A stretch of 64,000 nucleotides of DNA from Gemmatimonadota bacterium (GCA_027307165.1 DAHUXM010000013.1:29487-93486); one strand, 5' to 3'; shown: positions 52,074-61,410, counted from the first letter of the stretch. Notes: a model not told the origin generated them from the letters alone. Made by a program: numbers and translations.

Positions 52074-53675
52074 ATGAGCGAACCCACCCAGGCTGCCCCA
52101 GCGGCTCCAGCCCCGACGTCGACAGAGGAATCACAGCTGCGCATCCGCGCGGCCCTGCTCGCCGCGACTCGCGTTGCGGTCGGTACGCATGCGGGCGAGG
52201 AGGTGCGCGTCAGAATGATGCACCCCGGCCCGTGGCTGCCGGATGATCCAGCGGCGCGGCCCATCGTGTATCTGGCTTCGATGAAGACCGATCCCAAGAT
52301 TCGCGAGATGAGCAGCCGGCCGGAAGTGGCGCTGCTGCTGCACGAATCGCCAACTGGTGAAGAGCACACGAGCTGGGAGATGGAGCTCACCGGCCGCGCG
52401 GAAATCGTGCGTGACCCCGCGGAGCGCGAGCGCGCCAAGCAGGCCACGATGCGGACGTCGTCGATCGTGCGCTATCTCGACTCGGTCGGACAGACGGATC
52501 TCCTGTCATTCGTGCGAGTCACGCCGCGCTTCATGAAGCATCGCGTATTCGGCGAGATCGTCGCGGGACGGCCACCGTCGATCCTCGACTTCGGCAGCGA
52601 CGCTGCGGACAGACCGAGCGATCGCGCGCTGATGGCCCGCCGGCTCGGCACATGGAAGGAGATCGTGCGCTGGCCCACGCTCACGGCGAGCGCCGCCTCG
52701 GTGGTCGTAGGAGTTGCGGCGGCGTTTGCAGTGACCGGCGCTGTGAACTGGGGATGGGCATTTCTCACGCTCATCGCAGCGGTTGCACTGCAAGCGTGCA
52801 CCAACATCAAGAACGATCTGGACGATCAGCTGACTGGAGCCGACGACAGAAACCGCACCCCCATACTGGGTTTCACCGGCGGGTCGCGAGTGTTGCAACG
52901 TGGTCTCGCGACGCGCGGCGAGCTGCTGGTTGCGATGCTCGGGTTCGGCCTGCTGAGCACGGCGATCGGTGCATACTTCGCGATCGCCGGACGCGCCGGT
53001 GTGCTGTTGTTCGGGCTTGCTGGACTGTTGATCGGATTCATCTACACCGGCCCGCCTCTCCGGCTCGCGAACCGTGGACTCGGCGAGCTTGCAGTCGCGC
53101 TCGCATTCGGAGTCGGAGTCGTGTGCGGTACGACGTACGTACAGGTCGGAAGCATTCCGATGCTCGCGCTCGCCGCGTCGATCCCGGTTTCCATACTCGT
53201 GGCGCTGATCCTGTTCATCAATGGATTCCAGGATGCGGCCAGTGACGACGAGGTATCGAAACGTACGATGGTCGTGCGACTTGGATTGTTGCGTGCGAGT
53301 CGCATGTATCCCGTCATCGCGGCGATCGCGGGACTCACGCTCGTCGGGTTCGTGATTGCGGGCACGCTGCCGCCTCTGGCGCTGCTCGGGCTCGCAGGAT
53401 TCCCGCTGTTCGCCAAGGCGACGATGGTCGCGCGCAGGAGCTTCGACCATCCGGTCGAGCTCGTTCCGGCGAATGCGTACACAGTGGTGGGACATCTTGC
53501 CAGCGCTCTCGCGCTCGCTGTCGGTCTCGTATGGGCCGGACTCGGCGGCGGGATGAACGCCGAAGTGCTGACAGTCGCCGCGTTCGGTGTGCTGCTGATT
53601 CTGTACTACAATCACTCGATCGGCAGGCTCGCGAGTGCGTTTTACGGGGTGAGGGACGCGGTAGCGAAGAGCTAG
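52074..53675 (+). CDS. Split-barrel FMN-like domain fused to UbiA prenyltransferase
   Basis: 533 residues from ATG 52074. Residues about 18-165 look like a pyridoxamine-phosphate-oxidase/flavin split barrel ('LAATRVAVGTHAGEEVRVRMMHPGPW', 'IVYLASMKTDPKIREMSSRPEVALLLHESPTG', 'ELTGRAEIVRD'). Residues about 205-525 are a UbiA-type prenyltransferase: first Asp motif 'NIKNDLDDQLTGADD' and second 'DAASDDEVSK', with about eight membrane segments, closest in style to MenA. Fusion of these two domains is unusual. The product may make a prenylated quinone or lipid. The upstream frame to 51963 overlaps the operator. Confidence 0.82.
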   Translation: MSEPTQAAPAAPAPTSTEESQLRIRAALLAATRVAVGTHAGEEVRVRMMHPGPWLPDDPAARPIVYLASMKTDPKIREMSSRPEVALLLHESPTGEEHTSWEMELTGRAEIVRDPAERERAKQATMRTSSIVRYLDSVGQTDLLSFVRVTPRFMKHRVFGEIVAGRPPSILDFGSDAADRPSDRALMARRLGTWKEIVRWPTLTASAASVVVGVAAAFAVTGAVNWGWAFLTLIAAVALQACTNIKNDLDDQLTGADDRNRTPILGFTGGSRVLQRGLATRGELLVAMLGFGLLSTAIGAYFAIAGRAGVLLFGLAGLLIGFIYTGPPLRLANRGLGELAVALAFGVGVVCGTTYVQVGSIPMLALAASIPVSILVALILFINGFQDAASDDEVSKRTMVVRLGLLRASRMYPVIAAIAGLTLVGFVIAGTLPPLALLGLAGFPLFAKATMVARRSFDHPVELVPANAYTVVGHLASALALAVGLVWAGLGGGMNAEVLTVAAFGVLLILYYNHSIGRLASAFYGVRDAVAKS

Positions 53676-53789
53676 CCCCCGATCGCAAGGTGTGCAAGAA
53701 AATCAGATGACATGCTCGGAGGGCCAGCGGCGAGAGCGGCCGGAGCGAATATTGTAGTTGCTCCGACACCCATCGACCGCGTTGCTGCA

Positions 53790-56723
53790 TCAGCTATCCG
53801 GCAACTTCACCATCAAACGCTTCACCTCCGGATCCGCATGCGCCCATGCGCGCGCGACGTACTGGCGATACACCCGCGCGCTGTCCGCCATGCCGGCAGC
53901 GCGAAATGCGTTCGACATGCGCAGATCGACCTCGCTTCGCGGCATGTAGCGACCCATGGCATCGGGCGCGCTCGCGTACGCGTGACGTAACGTCGCAATC
54001 GCGTCGCGCGCGCGCCCCTGCTCGAGTTGTGCCTGCGCCAGCTCGGCTACTGTGCGTGTCCAGCCCGCGTAGCCCCAGCGCGCGGCCTTGAACTCACGCT
54101 CGGCTTCTGCGTATCGCTTGCCCTGCATCGCGATGAGGCCACGGACATGGTGGAAGATCGTCCAGTCGCGTCCGTAGTAGCTGCGGGGACCGACCTGTTC
54201 GAGCGAATCGGCAATCGCACGCAACAGCAGCGTGTCGCCCGAGGCCGCCAATGCGTCGGCCTCGAGTGCGCGCGGCCATGTGAATGCGCGTGCGTTGTCG
54301 CCGCTCAGAGCGAGTGAGCCATCGGTCGGACCGAGACGCGCGAATGCCCTGAACTCTCTGCGCGCAGCGGCGAAGTCTCCAAGTCGTGCGAGATCGTCGG
54401 CGTGCAGCAGATGCATTGGATCGGTCGGCCCGTACGTCGACTCGACGCGCTCGAAGATCCTGTTCGCGGCGCGCAGTTGTCCACGCTCGCGCGCGACCAT
54501 CCCCGCAATGTCATCGCCGCCATAACGCAGCTGCGGATTGGTGGACTTCTGGAGCTTGGCAGCGTACGCCTCGGCTGCATCATAACGCCGGCTCATGATC
54601 AACCAGCGGCCGACGGATATCGCCGGATGCGGATCGGATGTGAGCGATGCGCCATGCTCACCAACCGCTATCGCCCTGTCCGGGCGCCCGCTCACGCCCA
54701 GTGTGTTCGCCAGCGTCACCCATGCGTCCGGCAATTCCGGCTGCAATGCGACCCAGGCTCGCGCCGCGCGCTCCGCGCCGGCGAAATCGCCGGCTTCCTG
54801 TCGGGCGTCCGCCATCCCGTGGTAGGCGAAGCACGGCGCGCAGGGACCGGGGCCGGCGGTGACAGCGAGCGAGTCGAGAGCGAGCTCCGTCTGCAGCACA
54901 GTATCCGCCGACAGCCAGTGCCCGTGCGCCATCAACACATCTGAACGGAATACATATCCGCGTGGATCGCCTGGATATCTCGCGACGATATCCCGCGCCA
55001 GAGCTTCGGCGCGCGCTATTTCACCTCCGTGGAAGGCCCGCGACGCCTCATCCATCGATCGGTCCCAGGCGGATGCACGATTTGCGTGGCGCGCGAACGC
55101 TGAGTCCATCTGCACCGCAACTCCGAACTCGCCATGCTTGATCGCGATATCACGCCGCGCGGTTATCGCGCTCACAAACCCGGGATCGAGTGCGAGCGCT
55201 GCATCCAGCTCGCGCTCGTCGGTCGGGAACTGGCCCGCGGCGCTCGCCTGCATGCCGCGGACGAAGTGCTTGTAGGCTTCCGGGCTGGAGGTCTCGATCT
55301 CGGCAAAATGCGGGGACCGGCCTGCGGAGCTCACGACGTCGAGCACGCGCGCTGCAGCCGCATCGGCAACACCGAGTATGTCCGCGCCCGTTACGGTTGA
55401 CATCCGCAGCAACTTTCCGTCGGCCGCATTGAACACGTCGATTCCAACGACGTAACCTCCTCCTCCGTGGCTCAATTCGGCGCTCACCGCCAACGTCGCA
55501 TTCACACGTCGGGCAACGTCCGCTGCCTGGTCCGCCGAAATGGCGGTACCGGACCGGTATCCCGCACGAACGAAGACGTCGTGGACGTGTGACGGTGGAA
55601 CGACGTCGATTGCGTTCGAATTCGACAGATCGGCGGCGATCATCTGCTTGAGGCCGTCTTCCAGCCATGCGATCGACGTGTCGTGTCGCACGTTGACGAC
55701 GTTCGTCACCGCTATCAACGGACGCATGCGCGGCACTGCAGCGGATTCTCGCGCCGACATGGTGTGATATCCAACAGCTACCAGGGCGGCCGCGGCGATC
55801 ACGGCGCCGCCGAGCCGCACTTTCCATGCGCGTCGCTTGTCCGGTCCGCCAGATCGCGAGGCGTGTGCCGTCGCGGTTGGCGATGATTTCGTTCCTGTGG
55901 CGACGTCGGATGAACGCGCCGCCGCCGCAGCTGAAGGCAGCGGTGACGATGCGTCGTTCACTTCCGGCATCGCGATGTCGGGCGCCCGCAGCATCTGCTC
56001 GCGAAATCCGGCGGCCAGCAGGGTCACGCGCGGATCGGGCGGTGATTCGTAGTCCAGCTCGAGCCGTCGCACGAGCAGGTCATACGCATTGAGCGCGGTG
56101 TGGAGAGCCTCCCTGGTACCGGGCGCGGCGAGCGACGAGAGCATCATTATCGCAGCTGCCCGGGACGGCGGCAGTGCATCCAGCCACCGCGTCGCGAGCG
56201 CTGCGCACTCGTCCCAGCGGCCGGCACGCGAGAGTGCCGTGCAGTGCGCTTCGCACGCGTGCAGAAACTGGCGCTCGAGCCGCGCTCTCTCACGTGCAAC
56301 CCAGGCGTCGAACCGGGGCGAATCGGGAACGAAAACGCCGTCCAGAAACGGTCCGGTGTACAGCGCGACGGCGCGCTCGTGGTCCGATGCCTCGCACGCT
56401 GCGTTGAACTCCATGGCATCGACGCCGAGCTGGGCATCGGGAGAGAGAGCAACGTCTGTTTGCCGGGTGGCGATCGCGGTCGGGCCGAGCAACCCGCGAA
56501 TGCTCGAGAGCGCATTGCTGAGCGAGTGGCGGGCGCGGTCCTCGGCTTCATCGCCCCAGAACATGTCGACCAGCTGTTCCCGGCTCACCGGACGCGCGTT
56601 GAGCGCGAGCACCGCCAGGACAGCAAGTTGCCGGCGGCGCCTGGACAGCGATTCGTCATCACCCGAGCCGGAAACAAGCGCCAGGCGACCGAGTGTGATC
56701 AACCGTAAGTGATTGACGCGCAA
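53790..56723 (-). CDS. Membrane-tethered BTAD/winged-helix regulator with TPRs
   Basis: 977 residues. Order: winged-helix DNA-binding domain (about 5-98, 'LITLGRLALVSG...RRRRQLAVLAVLALNARPVSREQLVDMFWGDE'), BTAD helical domain (about 104-245), Ala/Ser-rich linker, one membrane span (about 303-320), a FlgO/TolB-N-like domain (about 330-450, 'IAWLEDGLKQMIAADLSNSNAIDVVPPS') and periplasmic TPRs to the end. DNA binding inside and sensing outside in one chain, as in CadC. Target genes unknown. This layout is common in Gemmatimonadota. Length is normal for such proteins. Confidence 0.88.
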   Translation of the reverse strand: MRVNHLRLITLGRLALVSGSGDDESLSRRRRQLAVLAVLALNARPVSREQLVDMFWGDEAEDRARHSLSNALSSIRGLLGPTAIATRQTDVALSPDAQLGVDAMEFNAACEASDHERAVALYTGPFLDGVFVPDSPRFDAWVARERARLERQFLHACEAHCTALSRAGRWDECAALATRWLDALPPSRAAAIMMLSSLAAPGTREALHTALNAYDLLVRRLELDYESPPDPRVTLLAAGFREQMLRAPDIAMPEVNDASSPLPSAAAAARSSDVATGTKSSPTATAHASRSGGPDKRRAWKVRLGGAVIAAAALVAVGYHTMSARESAAVPRMRPLIAVTNVVNVRHDTSIAWLEDGLKQMIAADLSNSNAIDVVPPSHVHDVFVRAGYRSGTAISADQAADVARRVNATLAVSAELSHGGGGYVVGIDVFNAADGKLLRMSTVTGADILGVADAAAARVLDVVSSAGRSPHFAEIETSSPEAYKHFVRGMQASAAGQFPTDERELDAALALDPGFVSAITARRDIAIKHGEFGVAVQMDSAFARHANRASAWDRSMDEASRAFHGGEIARAEALARDIVARYPGDPRGYVFRSDVLMAHGHWLSADTVLQTELALDSLAVTAGPGPCAPCFAYHGMADARQEAGDFAGAERAARAWVALQPELPDAWVTLANTLGVSGRPDRAIAVGEHGASLTSDPHPAISVGRWLIMSRRYDAAEAYAAKLQKSTNPQLRYGGDDIAGMVARERGQLRAANRIFERVESTYGPTDPMHLLHADDLARLGDFAAARREFRAFARLGPTDGSLALSGDNARAFTWPRALEADALAASGDTLLLRAIADSLEQVGPRSYYGRDWTIFHHVRGLIAMQGKRYAEAEREFKAARWGYAGWTRTVAELAQAQLEQGRARDAIATLRHAYASAPDAMGRYMPRSEVDLRMSNAFRAAGMADSARVYRQYVARAWAHADPEVKRLMVKLPDS

Positions 56724-56825
56724 GGTGTTGACGGGGTGATAACCAGTTGTGCGGCTCAGCCGGCCTGGGCCGCTACAAAGAAGCTACGCCCGGCGGGAGA
56801 TTTTGCAAACGGACGATTCTGCCGG

Positions 56826-57935
56826 TCAGCTGATGTGCAGGAAGTGAATCAGTGCGAGGCTCAGTACTATCAGGACGCAGAGCGAGCCCGTGACGGTCGT
56901 AATGACGCGCGGGCCCACTTTGGTCATGGCCTTGAGATCGACGCCGAGTCCGAGCGCGGCCATCGCTGCGACGGTGAACCAGGTCGATACCGCGCGTGTT
57001 GGCGCAACCCATGTCGAGGGTATCGCGTTGGTCGATCGCAGTATCGCCAGCAGCAGGAATCCAATGATGAACCACGGCACGAACCGCGTCAGTTGAAACC
57101 GCCTCGGCGATGCACCACCGTCGTGATTTTCATTCGGATGAGTGACGGCAAAGAATATCACTACGGGCCCCAGCATCAGAACGCGTACCAGCTTCACGAG
57201 CGTTCCAACCTGGCCGGAGAGAATGCTCACCGGGAATGCTGCGGCGAGAACCTGCGGGACTGCGTAAACAGAGAGTCCAGCCAGCACGCCGTACTGATAG
57301 TTGTTGAGCCCGAGTGGATGGATCAGGAGTGGTAGTCCCAGCACGACGACGACACCGAGGATCGCGGTGAACGCGATGGACGACACCACGTGTTCCTTCT
57401 TCGCTCCGATCACGGGTGCAATTGCGGCGATTGCGGAATTACCGCATATCGAGTTGCCGCACGCAACGAGCACCGCGAGCTTGTGCGGCAGCCCCATCAT
57501 CCTGCCGATCGAATAACTGCCGCAGATCCCGAGGATCACGAGCAGCACTATCCCGATTGCGAGCGACGGTCCTGCGCGCAGCAGGAGTGGCAGATCCACG
57601 GATGCGCCGAGCAGGAATATCGCGACCTCGAGCACCTGCTTGGCAGTGAAGGAGACGCCCCGATTCATGCTCGGGGGCGGCATCCAGAGAGTGCGGACGA
57701 TCATCCCGACTAGAATGGCGACGACGAGGCCCTCGATGATCGCATGTCCGAAGACGCGCTCCTCGACGTTTGCGATGGCGAGCGATGCGAGGCTGACAAC
57801 CACTGCGAGGAGGATTCCGGGCAGGAGCGAGAGAAGCCGGCTGTCGAAATCCGTATCCCGGCGAACGCCACCGGTTTCGCTGGAATGACGGCTCTCTGAG
57901 TCCGCTTCCGCGGGAATGACGGGTTTCTGTCCCAT
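56826..57935 (-). CDS. YeiH-family putative sulfate exporter
   Basis: 369 residues. About ten membrane segments; family patterns 'KQVLEVAIFLLGASVDL', 'CGNSICGNSAIAAIAPVIGA' and 'STWFTVAAMAALGLGVDLKAM'. YeiH proteins are linked to sulfite/sulfate stress and are usually next to a LysR gene, as here. The first 30 or so residues (VIPAEADSESRHSSETGG) read from a decayed REPIN-like arm and are not family-like; no better in-frame start is seen, so the repeat may now be part of the coding region. Confidence 0.88.
   Translation of the reverse strand: MGQKPVIPAEADSESRHSSETGGVRRDTDFDSRLLSLLPGILLAVVVSLASLAIANVEERVFGHAIIEGLVVAILVGMIVRTLWMPPPSMNRGVSFTAKQVLEVAIFLLGASVDLPLLLRAGPSLAIGIVLLVILGICGSYSIGRMMGLPHKLAVLVACGNSICGNSAIAAIAPVIGAKKEHVVSSIAFTAILGVVVVLGLPLLIHPLGLNNYQYGVLAGLSVYAVPQVLAAAFPVSILSGQVGTLVKLVRVLMLGPVVIFFAVTHPNENHDGGASPRRFQLTRFVPWFIIGFLLLAILRSTNAIPSTWVAPTRAVSTWFTVAAMAALGLGVDLKAMTKVGPRVITTVTGSLCVLIVLSLALIHFLHIS
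57849..57925. repeat. Decayed REPIN-like arms at the 5' end of yeiH
   Basis: Traces of CGTCATTCC-CGCG-AAGCGG units at about 57900-57922 and 57868-57893, with substitutions (TTCCGC instead of TTTCGC, GGTTTCGCTGGAATGACG). They lie inside the called yeiH reading frame. Confidence 0.6.
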
Positions 57936-57957
57936 TTCATAAGACTAGACGGCGCCG

Positions 57958-57981
57958 AGATATAAGACAAAGACATTATCT
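57958..57981. promoter_or_regulatory. Possible LysR-type operator between yeiH and its regulator
   Basis: AGATA and TATCT arms separated by 14 bases in an AT-rich gap of about 70 bp between divergent starts. LysR regulators commonly bind T-N11-A boxes of this sort. It could control both genes; the match is loose. Confidence 0.4.
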
Positions 57982-58004
57982 ATATGTTAGTATTCCAATG
58001 GATT

Positions 58005-58907
58005 ATGGCACTCAATCTCCACCATTTACGTGTCTTTGCCGCGGTCGCGCAGGAGCGCAGCTTCTCTCGTGCCGCGGTTGTTCTGCGACTGAGTCAACCC
58101 GCTGTCTCCAAGACGGTGCAGGAACTGGAACGACAGACGCAGCTGTCGCTCTTCGACCGCTCCGGCCGCACTCCGCGGCTCACGGACGCTGGCACTGCAC
58201 TCTTTGCACGCGCGCGCGAGCTGTTTGGTGTCGAGCGAATCGCGGAAGAGGAGCTCGCTGCGCTGCGCGGCCTCGAGCGCGGCGTTCTGCGCGTTGGTGC
58301 GAGCACTACCGTCGCGACGTACTTTCTCCCGCCGCTGCTAGCGCGCTTTCATGAGGAACACCCCGGGGTCACGTTGAGGGTCGTGAGCGCCAATACGCGT
58401 GCGATCGCGCGCCGATTGCTCGAGGGACGGCTCGACATTGCGCTGGTGGAAGGGCCGGTGTCGCACGAGCGGATATCCGTGATCCCGTGGCGTGAGGACG
58501 AGCTCGTCGTGATTGCGCCCGCATCCCATCCACTGGTGCACAAACGCCGCGTACGCGCGGCCGACCTCATCGACGAGCCGTTCATTCTGCGCGAGCCAGG
58601 CTCCGGTACCCGTGTCGTGGCCGAAGCGGCGCTGGCCGAGCACGGCGTCCATCCGGGGACCACCGTCCAGCTCGGAAGCACGGAGGCCATCAAGCAGGCG
58701 GTGGCGGCTGGCCTTGGCCTCGCAGTCGTATCTCGTGCCGCGGCGGCGGACCAGCTCGCGCTGGGGTACATTGCCGTCATTCCGTTGCAGAGCGCGGCGT
58801 TCAAGCGCGATCTCAGGCGCGCGCTCACGGAGCTGCGACTGACCGGGCGAGCGCCCAGTGCTGCCGCCGCGGCGTTCAGGGCAGCAATGTCAATGTCACG
58901 CGCGTAA
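58005..58907 (+). CDS. LysR-family regulator (YeiE/Cbl-like)
   Basis: 300 residues from ATG 58005 (MALNLHHLRVF), preferred to the upstream ATG 57984 because LysR proteins start directly at the HTH. HTH 'HHLRVFAAVAQERSFSRAAVVLRLSQPAVSKTVQELERQTQLSLFDRSGRTPRLTDAGTALF'. C-terminal effector domain (about 90-295) begins 'GVLRVGASTTVATYFLPPLLARFHEEHPGVTLRV'. Divergent next to yeiH, as for YeiE in enterobacteria, so it probably activates that exporter in response to a sulfur oxyanion or similar. The effector is inferred. Confidence 0.9.
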   Translation: MALNLHHLRVFAAVAQERSFSRAAVVLRLSQPAVSKTVQELERQTQLSLFDRSGRTPRLTDAGTALFARARELFGVERIAEEELAALRGLERGVLRVGASTTVATYFLPPLLARFHEEHPGVTLRVVSANTRAIARRLLEGRLDIALVEGPVSHERISVIPWREDELVVIAPASHPLVHKRRVRAADLIDEPFILREPGSGTRVVAEAALAEHGVHPGTTVQLGSTEAIKQAVAAGLGLAVVSRAAAADQLALGYIAVIPLQSAAFKRDLRRALTELRLTGRAPSAAAAAFRAAMSMSRA

Positions 58908-58969
58908 GCAGTGTGAGCGAGAATCCGAAAACGCTTGCTCGTCCAGTCTTCACCTCGACCCACATCAGC

Positions 58970-60220
58970 ATGTCCACCTCGTTGAATCGCCTGGTAATGC
59001 TCGGCGCCCTCGCAGGCGTCGTGACGGTGCCTGTTGCCGCTCAGACTCCAGCTCGTAACGCCGCCACATCCGACACCGCCTTCGACCCGATCAGGGAGAT
59101 GGTGTCGCGGCTGTCACTGGATCAGTACAAGGCTACCGTCAAGGGACTCACCCAGTTCGGCGATCGCCGTCAGGGAACGGAGCGCAATCGCAAGGCGGTG
59201 GACTGGATCGAGGCACAGCTCAAGAGTTACGGTTGCACCAACACGGAACGCATCACTTATGACTTTCAGCCACCGCCGCCGCGTGCACCGCTTACGGCGG
59301 AACAGCTCGCTCGCTTCCGCGCGCGCGCCGCGGAGGCCGGTAACAAGAGGCCGGGCCCCGGCGGATCCGTTATGCGTGGCAAGATCATGCCAACCGGTGT
59401 GAATACCGATTCTCTGCGTCAGCCCGATCTGGCACTGCGCAAGCTCGACACGCCGCAGAGTGTTGCCGGAGAGCGTCAGGAAGTCTACTGCACCAAGATC
59501 GGCACGACGCATCCCGACGAGATGTACATCGTGAGCGGACACATGGACGGAATCGGTTGGGGTGAAGCCGCGAACGATGACGGATCCGGCACGGCGCTCG
59601 TCATGCAGCTCGCGCGCGTATTCAGCTCGCCAGACGTCAAGACCGACCGTTCGATTCGTTTCATCCTCTGGAACAACGAAGAGACGGGACTCAACGGCTC
59701 CAGGGCGTATGTAGAGCAACGCGCGGCACTGCAGGGCAAGGAAGATCCAGCCGGCTCGGGAAAGTATCCCGAACCCAGGTGGCTCGGCGTCATACAGCAC
59801 GACATGATGATGTTCGATCATGGAATGCCACGCGCCGACGGCAGCATGAGCCCGGTGCAGCGACCGGAAGCTGACGTGAACATCGAGTTCCAGTCCAACT
59901 CGAAGATGGCCGAAGCATCCCAGAAGCTCGCGTGGATACTGTCGACTGCAAACGACAAGTACGCGACGGACTATCCGGCAAAGGTCGGCCAGCACATGAC
60001 CAACACGGATTCGCAGCCCTTCGAGAACCTGGTTCCCTCGGTCAGTCTTCGCGAGAACGAGCGTGGCGCGCAGATCGGCGCAGGCTGGGATCCTCAGTGG
60101 CATCAGCCGACGGATCTCTACAAGACTTACAGCGATGCGGACTTCCGGCTTGGTCTCAATGCAGCCCAGACAACGCTCAGCGCAGTCGCAGAGCTGACCG
60201 GGGCGAAGATCGTCAAGTGA
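58970..60220 (+). CDS. Exported M28-family metallopeptidase
   Basis: 416 residues from ATG 58970; signal peptide ends 'VTVPVAAQ'. Zinc ligands H191 (SGHMDGIG), D203 or D204 (ANDDGSGTA), E237/E238 (NNEETGLNGS), D278 (QHDMM) and a His near the end (WHQPTDLYKTY). This is the M28 aminopeptidase pattern with two metals. A long insert with 'PPPPRAPLTAEQLARFRARAAEAGNKRPGPGGS' precedes the active domain. The GTG at 58913 would add a non-signal-like stretch. It probably acts in the periplasm or outside. Confidence 0.93.
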   Translation: MSTSLNRLVMLGALAGVVTVPVAAQTPARNAATSDTAFDPIREMVSRLSLDQYKATVKGLTQFGDRRQGTERNRKAVDWIEAQLKSYGCTNTERITYDFQPPPPRAPLTAEQLARFRARAAEAGNKRPGPGGSVMRGKIMPTGVNTDSLRQPDLALRKLDTPQSVAGERQEVYCTKIGTTHPDEMYIVSGHMDGIGWGEAANDDGSGTALVMQLARVFSSPDVKTDRSIRFILWNNEETGLNGSRAYVEQRAALQGKEDPAGSGKYPEPRWLGVIQHDMMMFDHGMPRADGSMSPVQRPEADVNIEFQSNSKMAEASQKLAWILSTANDKYATDYPAKVGQHMTNTDSQPFENLVPSVSLRENERGAQIGAGWDPQWHQPTDLYKTYSDADFRLGLNAAQTTLSAVAELTGAKIVK

Positions 60221-60334
60221 CGATCGTCAGGTAATGCATGAACGGTGCGTGAGATGCGATTACGGCATTTCACGCACCGCGAGTTTCCGCAGGCCGGTGT
60301 GTCGAGCGTGCGATCGCCACTACAAAGCCGCCTT

Positions 60335-60526
60335 CTACAAAGCCGGCTTCTCCGTGATGTTCCGCACGTCGTAGCTTCGTATCGCACCCAACGCCACTTC
60401 CCACCGTCCCTCACCGCAGAGCCCGGATAATCCGGCCTCTTCGTACGCCTGGAGCGCTACGGCGACAAGCGCGCGTTGGGTTGCCTCGGCGATTTCGCGC
60501 CTGATATCTCCGGTTCGATCGGGCAT
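60335..60526 (-). CDS. Small conserved-looking protein of unknown function
   Basis: 63 residues from ATG 60526. Sequence 'IRREIAEATQRALVAVALQAYEEAGLSGLCGEGRWEVALGAIRSYDVRNI' is well-formed and helical, with 'LCGEGRWE.ALGAIR' like short proteins found in several soil bacterial genomes; I cannot name the family. The longer frame to 60610 enters a poly-C/G stretch and is unlikely. It lies between the M28 gene and the next lipoprotein gene. Confidence 0.5.
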   Translation of the reverse strand: MPDRTGDIRREIAEATQRALVAVALQAYEEAGLSGLCGEGRWEVALGAIRSYDVRNITEKPAL

Positions 60527-60695
60527 GTCTGAACCATATCGCCAGTGCGGCTGAGCGGCCATGCCGGGGGGCGGGGCCGGGGGGGGGGCGGAATACGATC
60601 GAGCGGTCACGGATGGCAGGTACCGTCGTCATACATCTGGACGCCGCAATCGAGTGGATTCACACACCGGGTCAGGAACCGGGCAGGAGTCACGC

Positions 60696-61409
60696 ATGAG
60701 ATCACGTATGTCTCGCTACCGAACCGCTCGTGCCTTGGTTCTGGTGCCAGCAGTTCTCTTCGCCGCCGGCTGCGGCGGTCACAATCATCTCTCCGAATAC
60801 AACTTCACGAGCCGATCGCTCGCGCTGGTGTATATCGCGCCGCCCAGGCCGGAGCTGGTGACCGGATGGTACAATGTGCCAGACGTCAATGACCCGGTCT
60901 CTGCAGTCTCTGCGGTCGTTGCGGCCGGCTCCGGGGTTGCGAAGGAAGTCGAGGGCCGGCGGGCGCGCACGAGGCTGGATAGCGCCGTGGCACTGGTCGA
61001 CCTCACCGCCATCATGTCACAGCGGACGCTCGAGCGGACGAGCCGGTATCTCGGTGCGACTCCGGCCGCCAACCGGCAGAACGCCGATTTCGTGCTCGAA
61101 GTGAACATGCACAATTCCGGGATCGATATTCGCCGGCAGAGCACTGCGTATCTGTTCATGAATGCAACCGCGGTGCTGCTGGATGCGCGCACCGGGCGCG
61201 AGATATGGAGCTTCGACATCGATGGCAGGAATCGGCTCACGCCGTTTCTGTACGGGGGAAATCGCGTCGGCGCAGGTGCGATAACGGCGGCAGCGCTGAG
61301 TACGGTCTCGGTAGCGGATTTCCAGCGCGCGCTGGAAGATCTGGCGGACTTCTCATCGAATGAGATAAGCGACGGGCTACGTCAGGCATTGCGCGACGTA
61401 CGGCAATGA
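60696..61409 (+). CDS. Lipoprotein of unknown function
   Basis: 237 residues from ATG 60696 with GGCAGGAGT upstream. Signal with lipobox 'FAAGC' (Cys 26). 'ALVYIAPPRPELVTGWYNVPDVNDPVSAVSAV' and 'AVLLDARTGREIWSFDIDGRNRLTPFLYGGNR' give a mixed beta/helix protein. 'NADFVLEVNMHNSGIDIRRQSTAYLFMNATAVLLD' resembles outer-membrane lipoproteins of the LPS/ABC-transport-aux type in style, but no family can be named. A strong hairpin follows its stop. Confidence 0.65.
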   Translation: MRSRMSRYRTARALVLVPAVLFAAGCGGHNHLSEYNFTSRSLALVYIAPPRPELVTGWYNVPDVNDPVSAVSAVVAAGSGVAKEVEGRRARTRLDSAVALVDLTAIMSQRTLERTSRYLGATPAANRQNADFVLEVNMHNSGIDIRRQSTAYLFMNATAVLLDARTGREIWSFDIDGRNRLTPFLYGGNRVGAGAITAAALSTVSVADFQRALEDLADFSSNEISDGLRQALRDVRQ

Positions 61410-61410
61410 A

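Noticed and set aside
52506..53615. Minus-strand frame over the UbiA part of the fusion gene
   Set aside because: Charged, repetitive product with no domain; shadow of the fusion gene.
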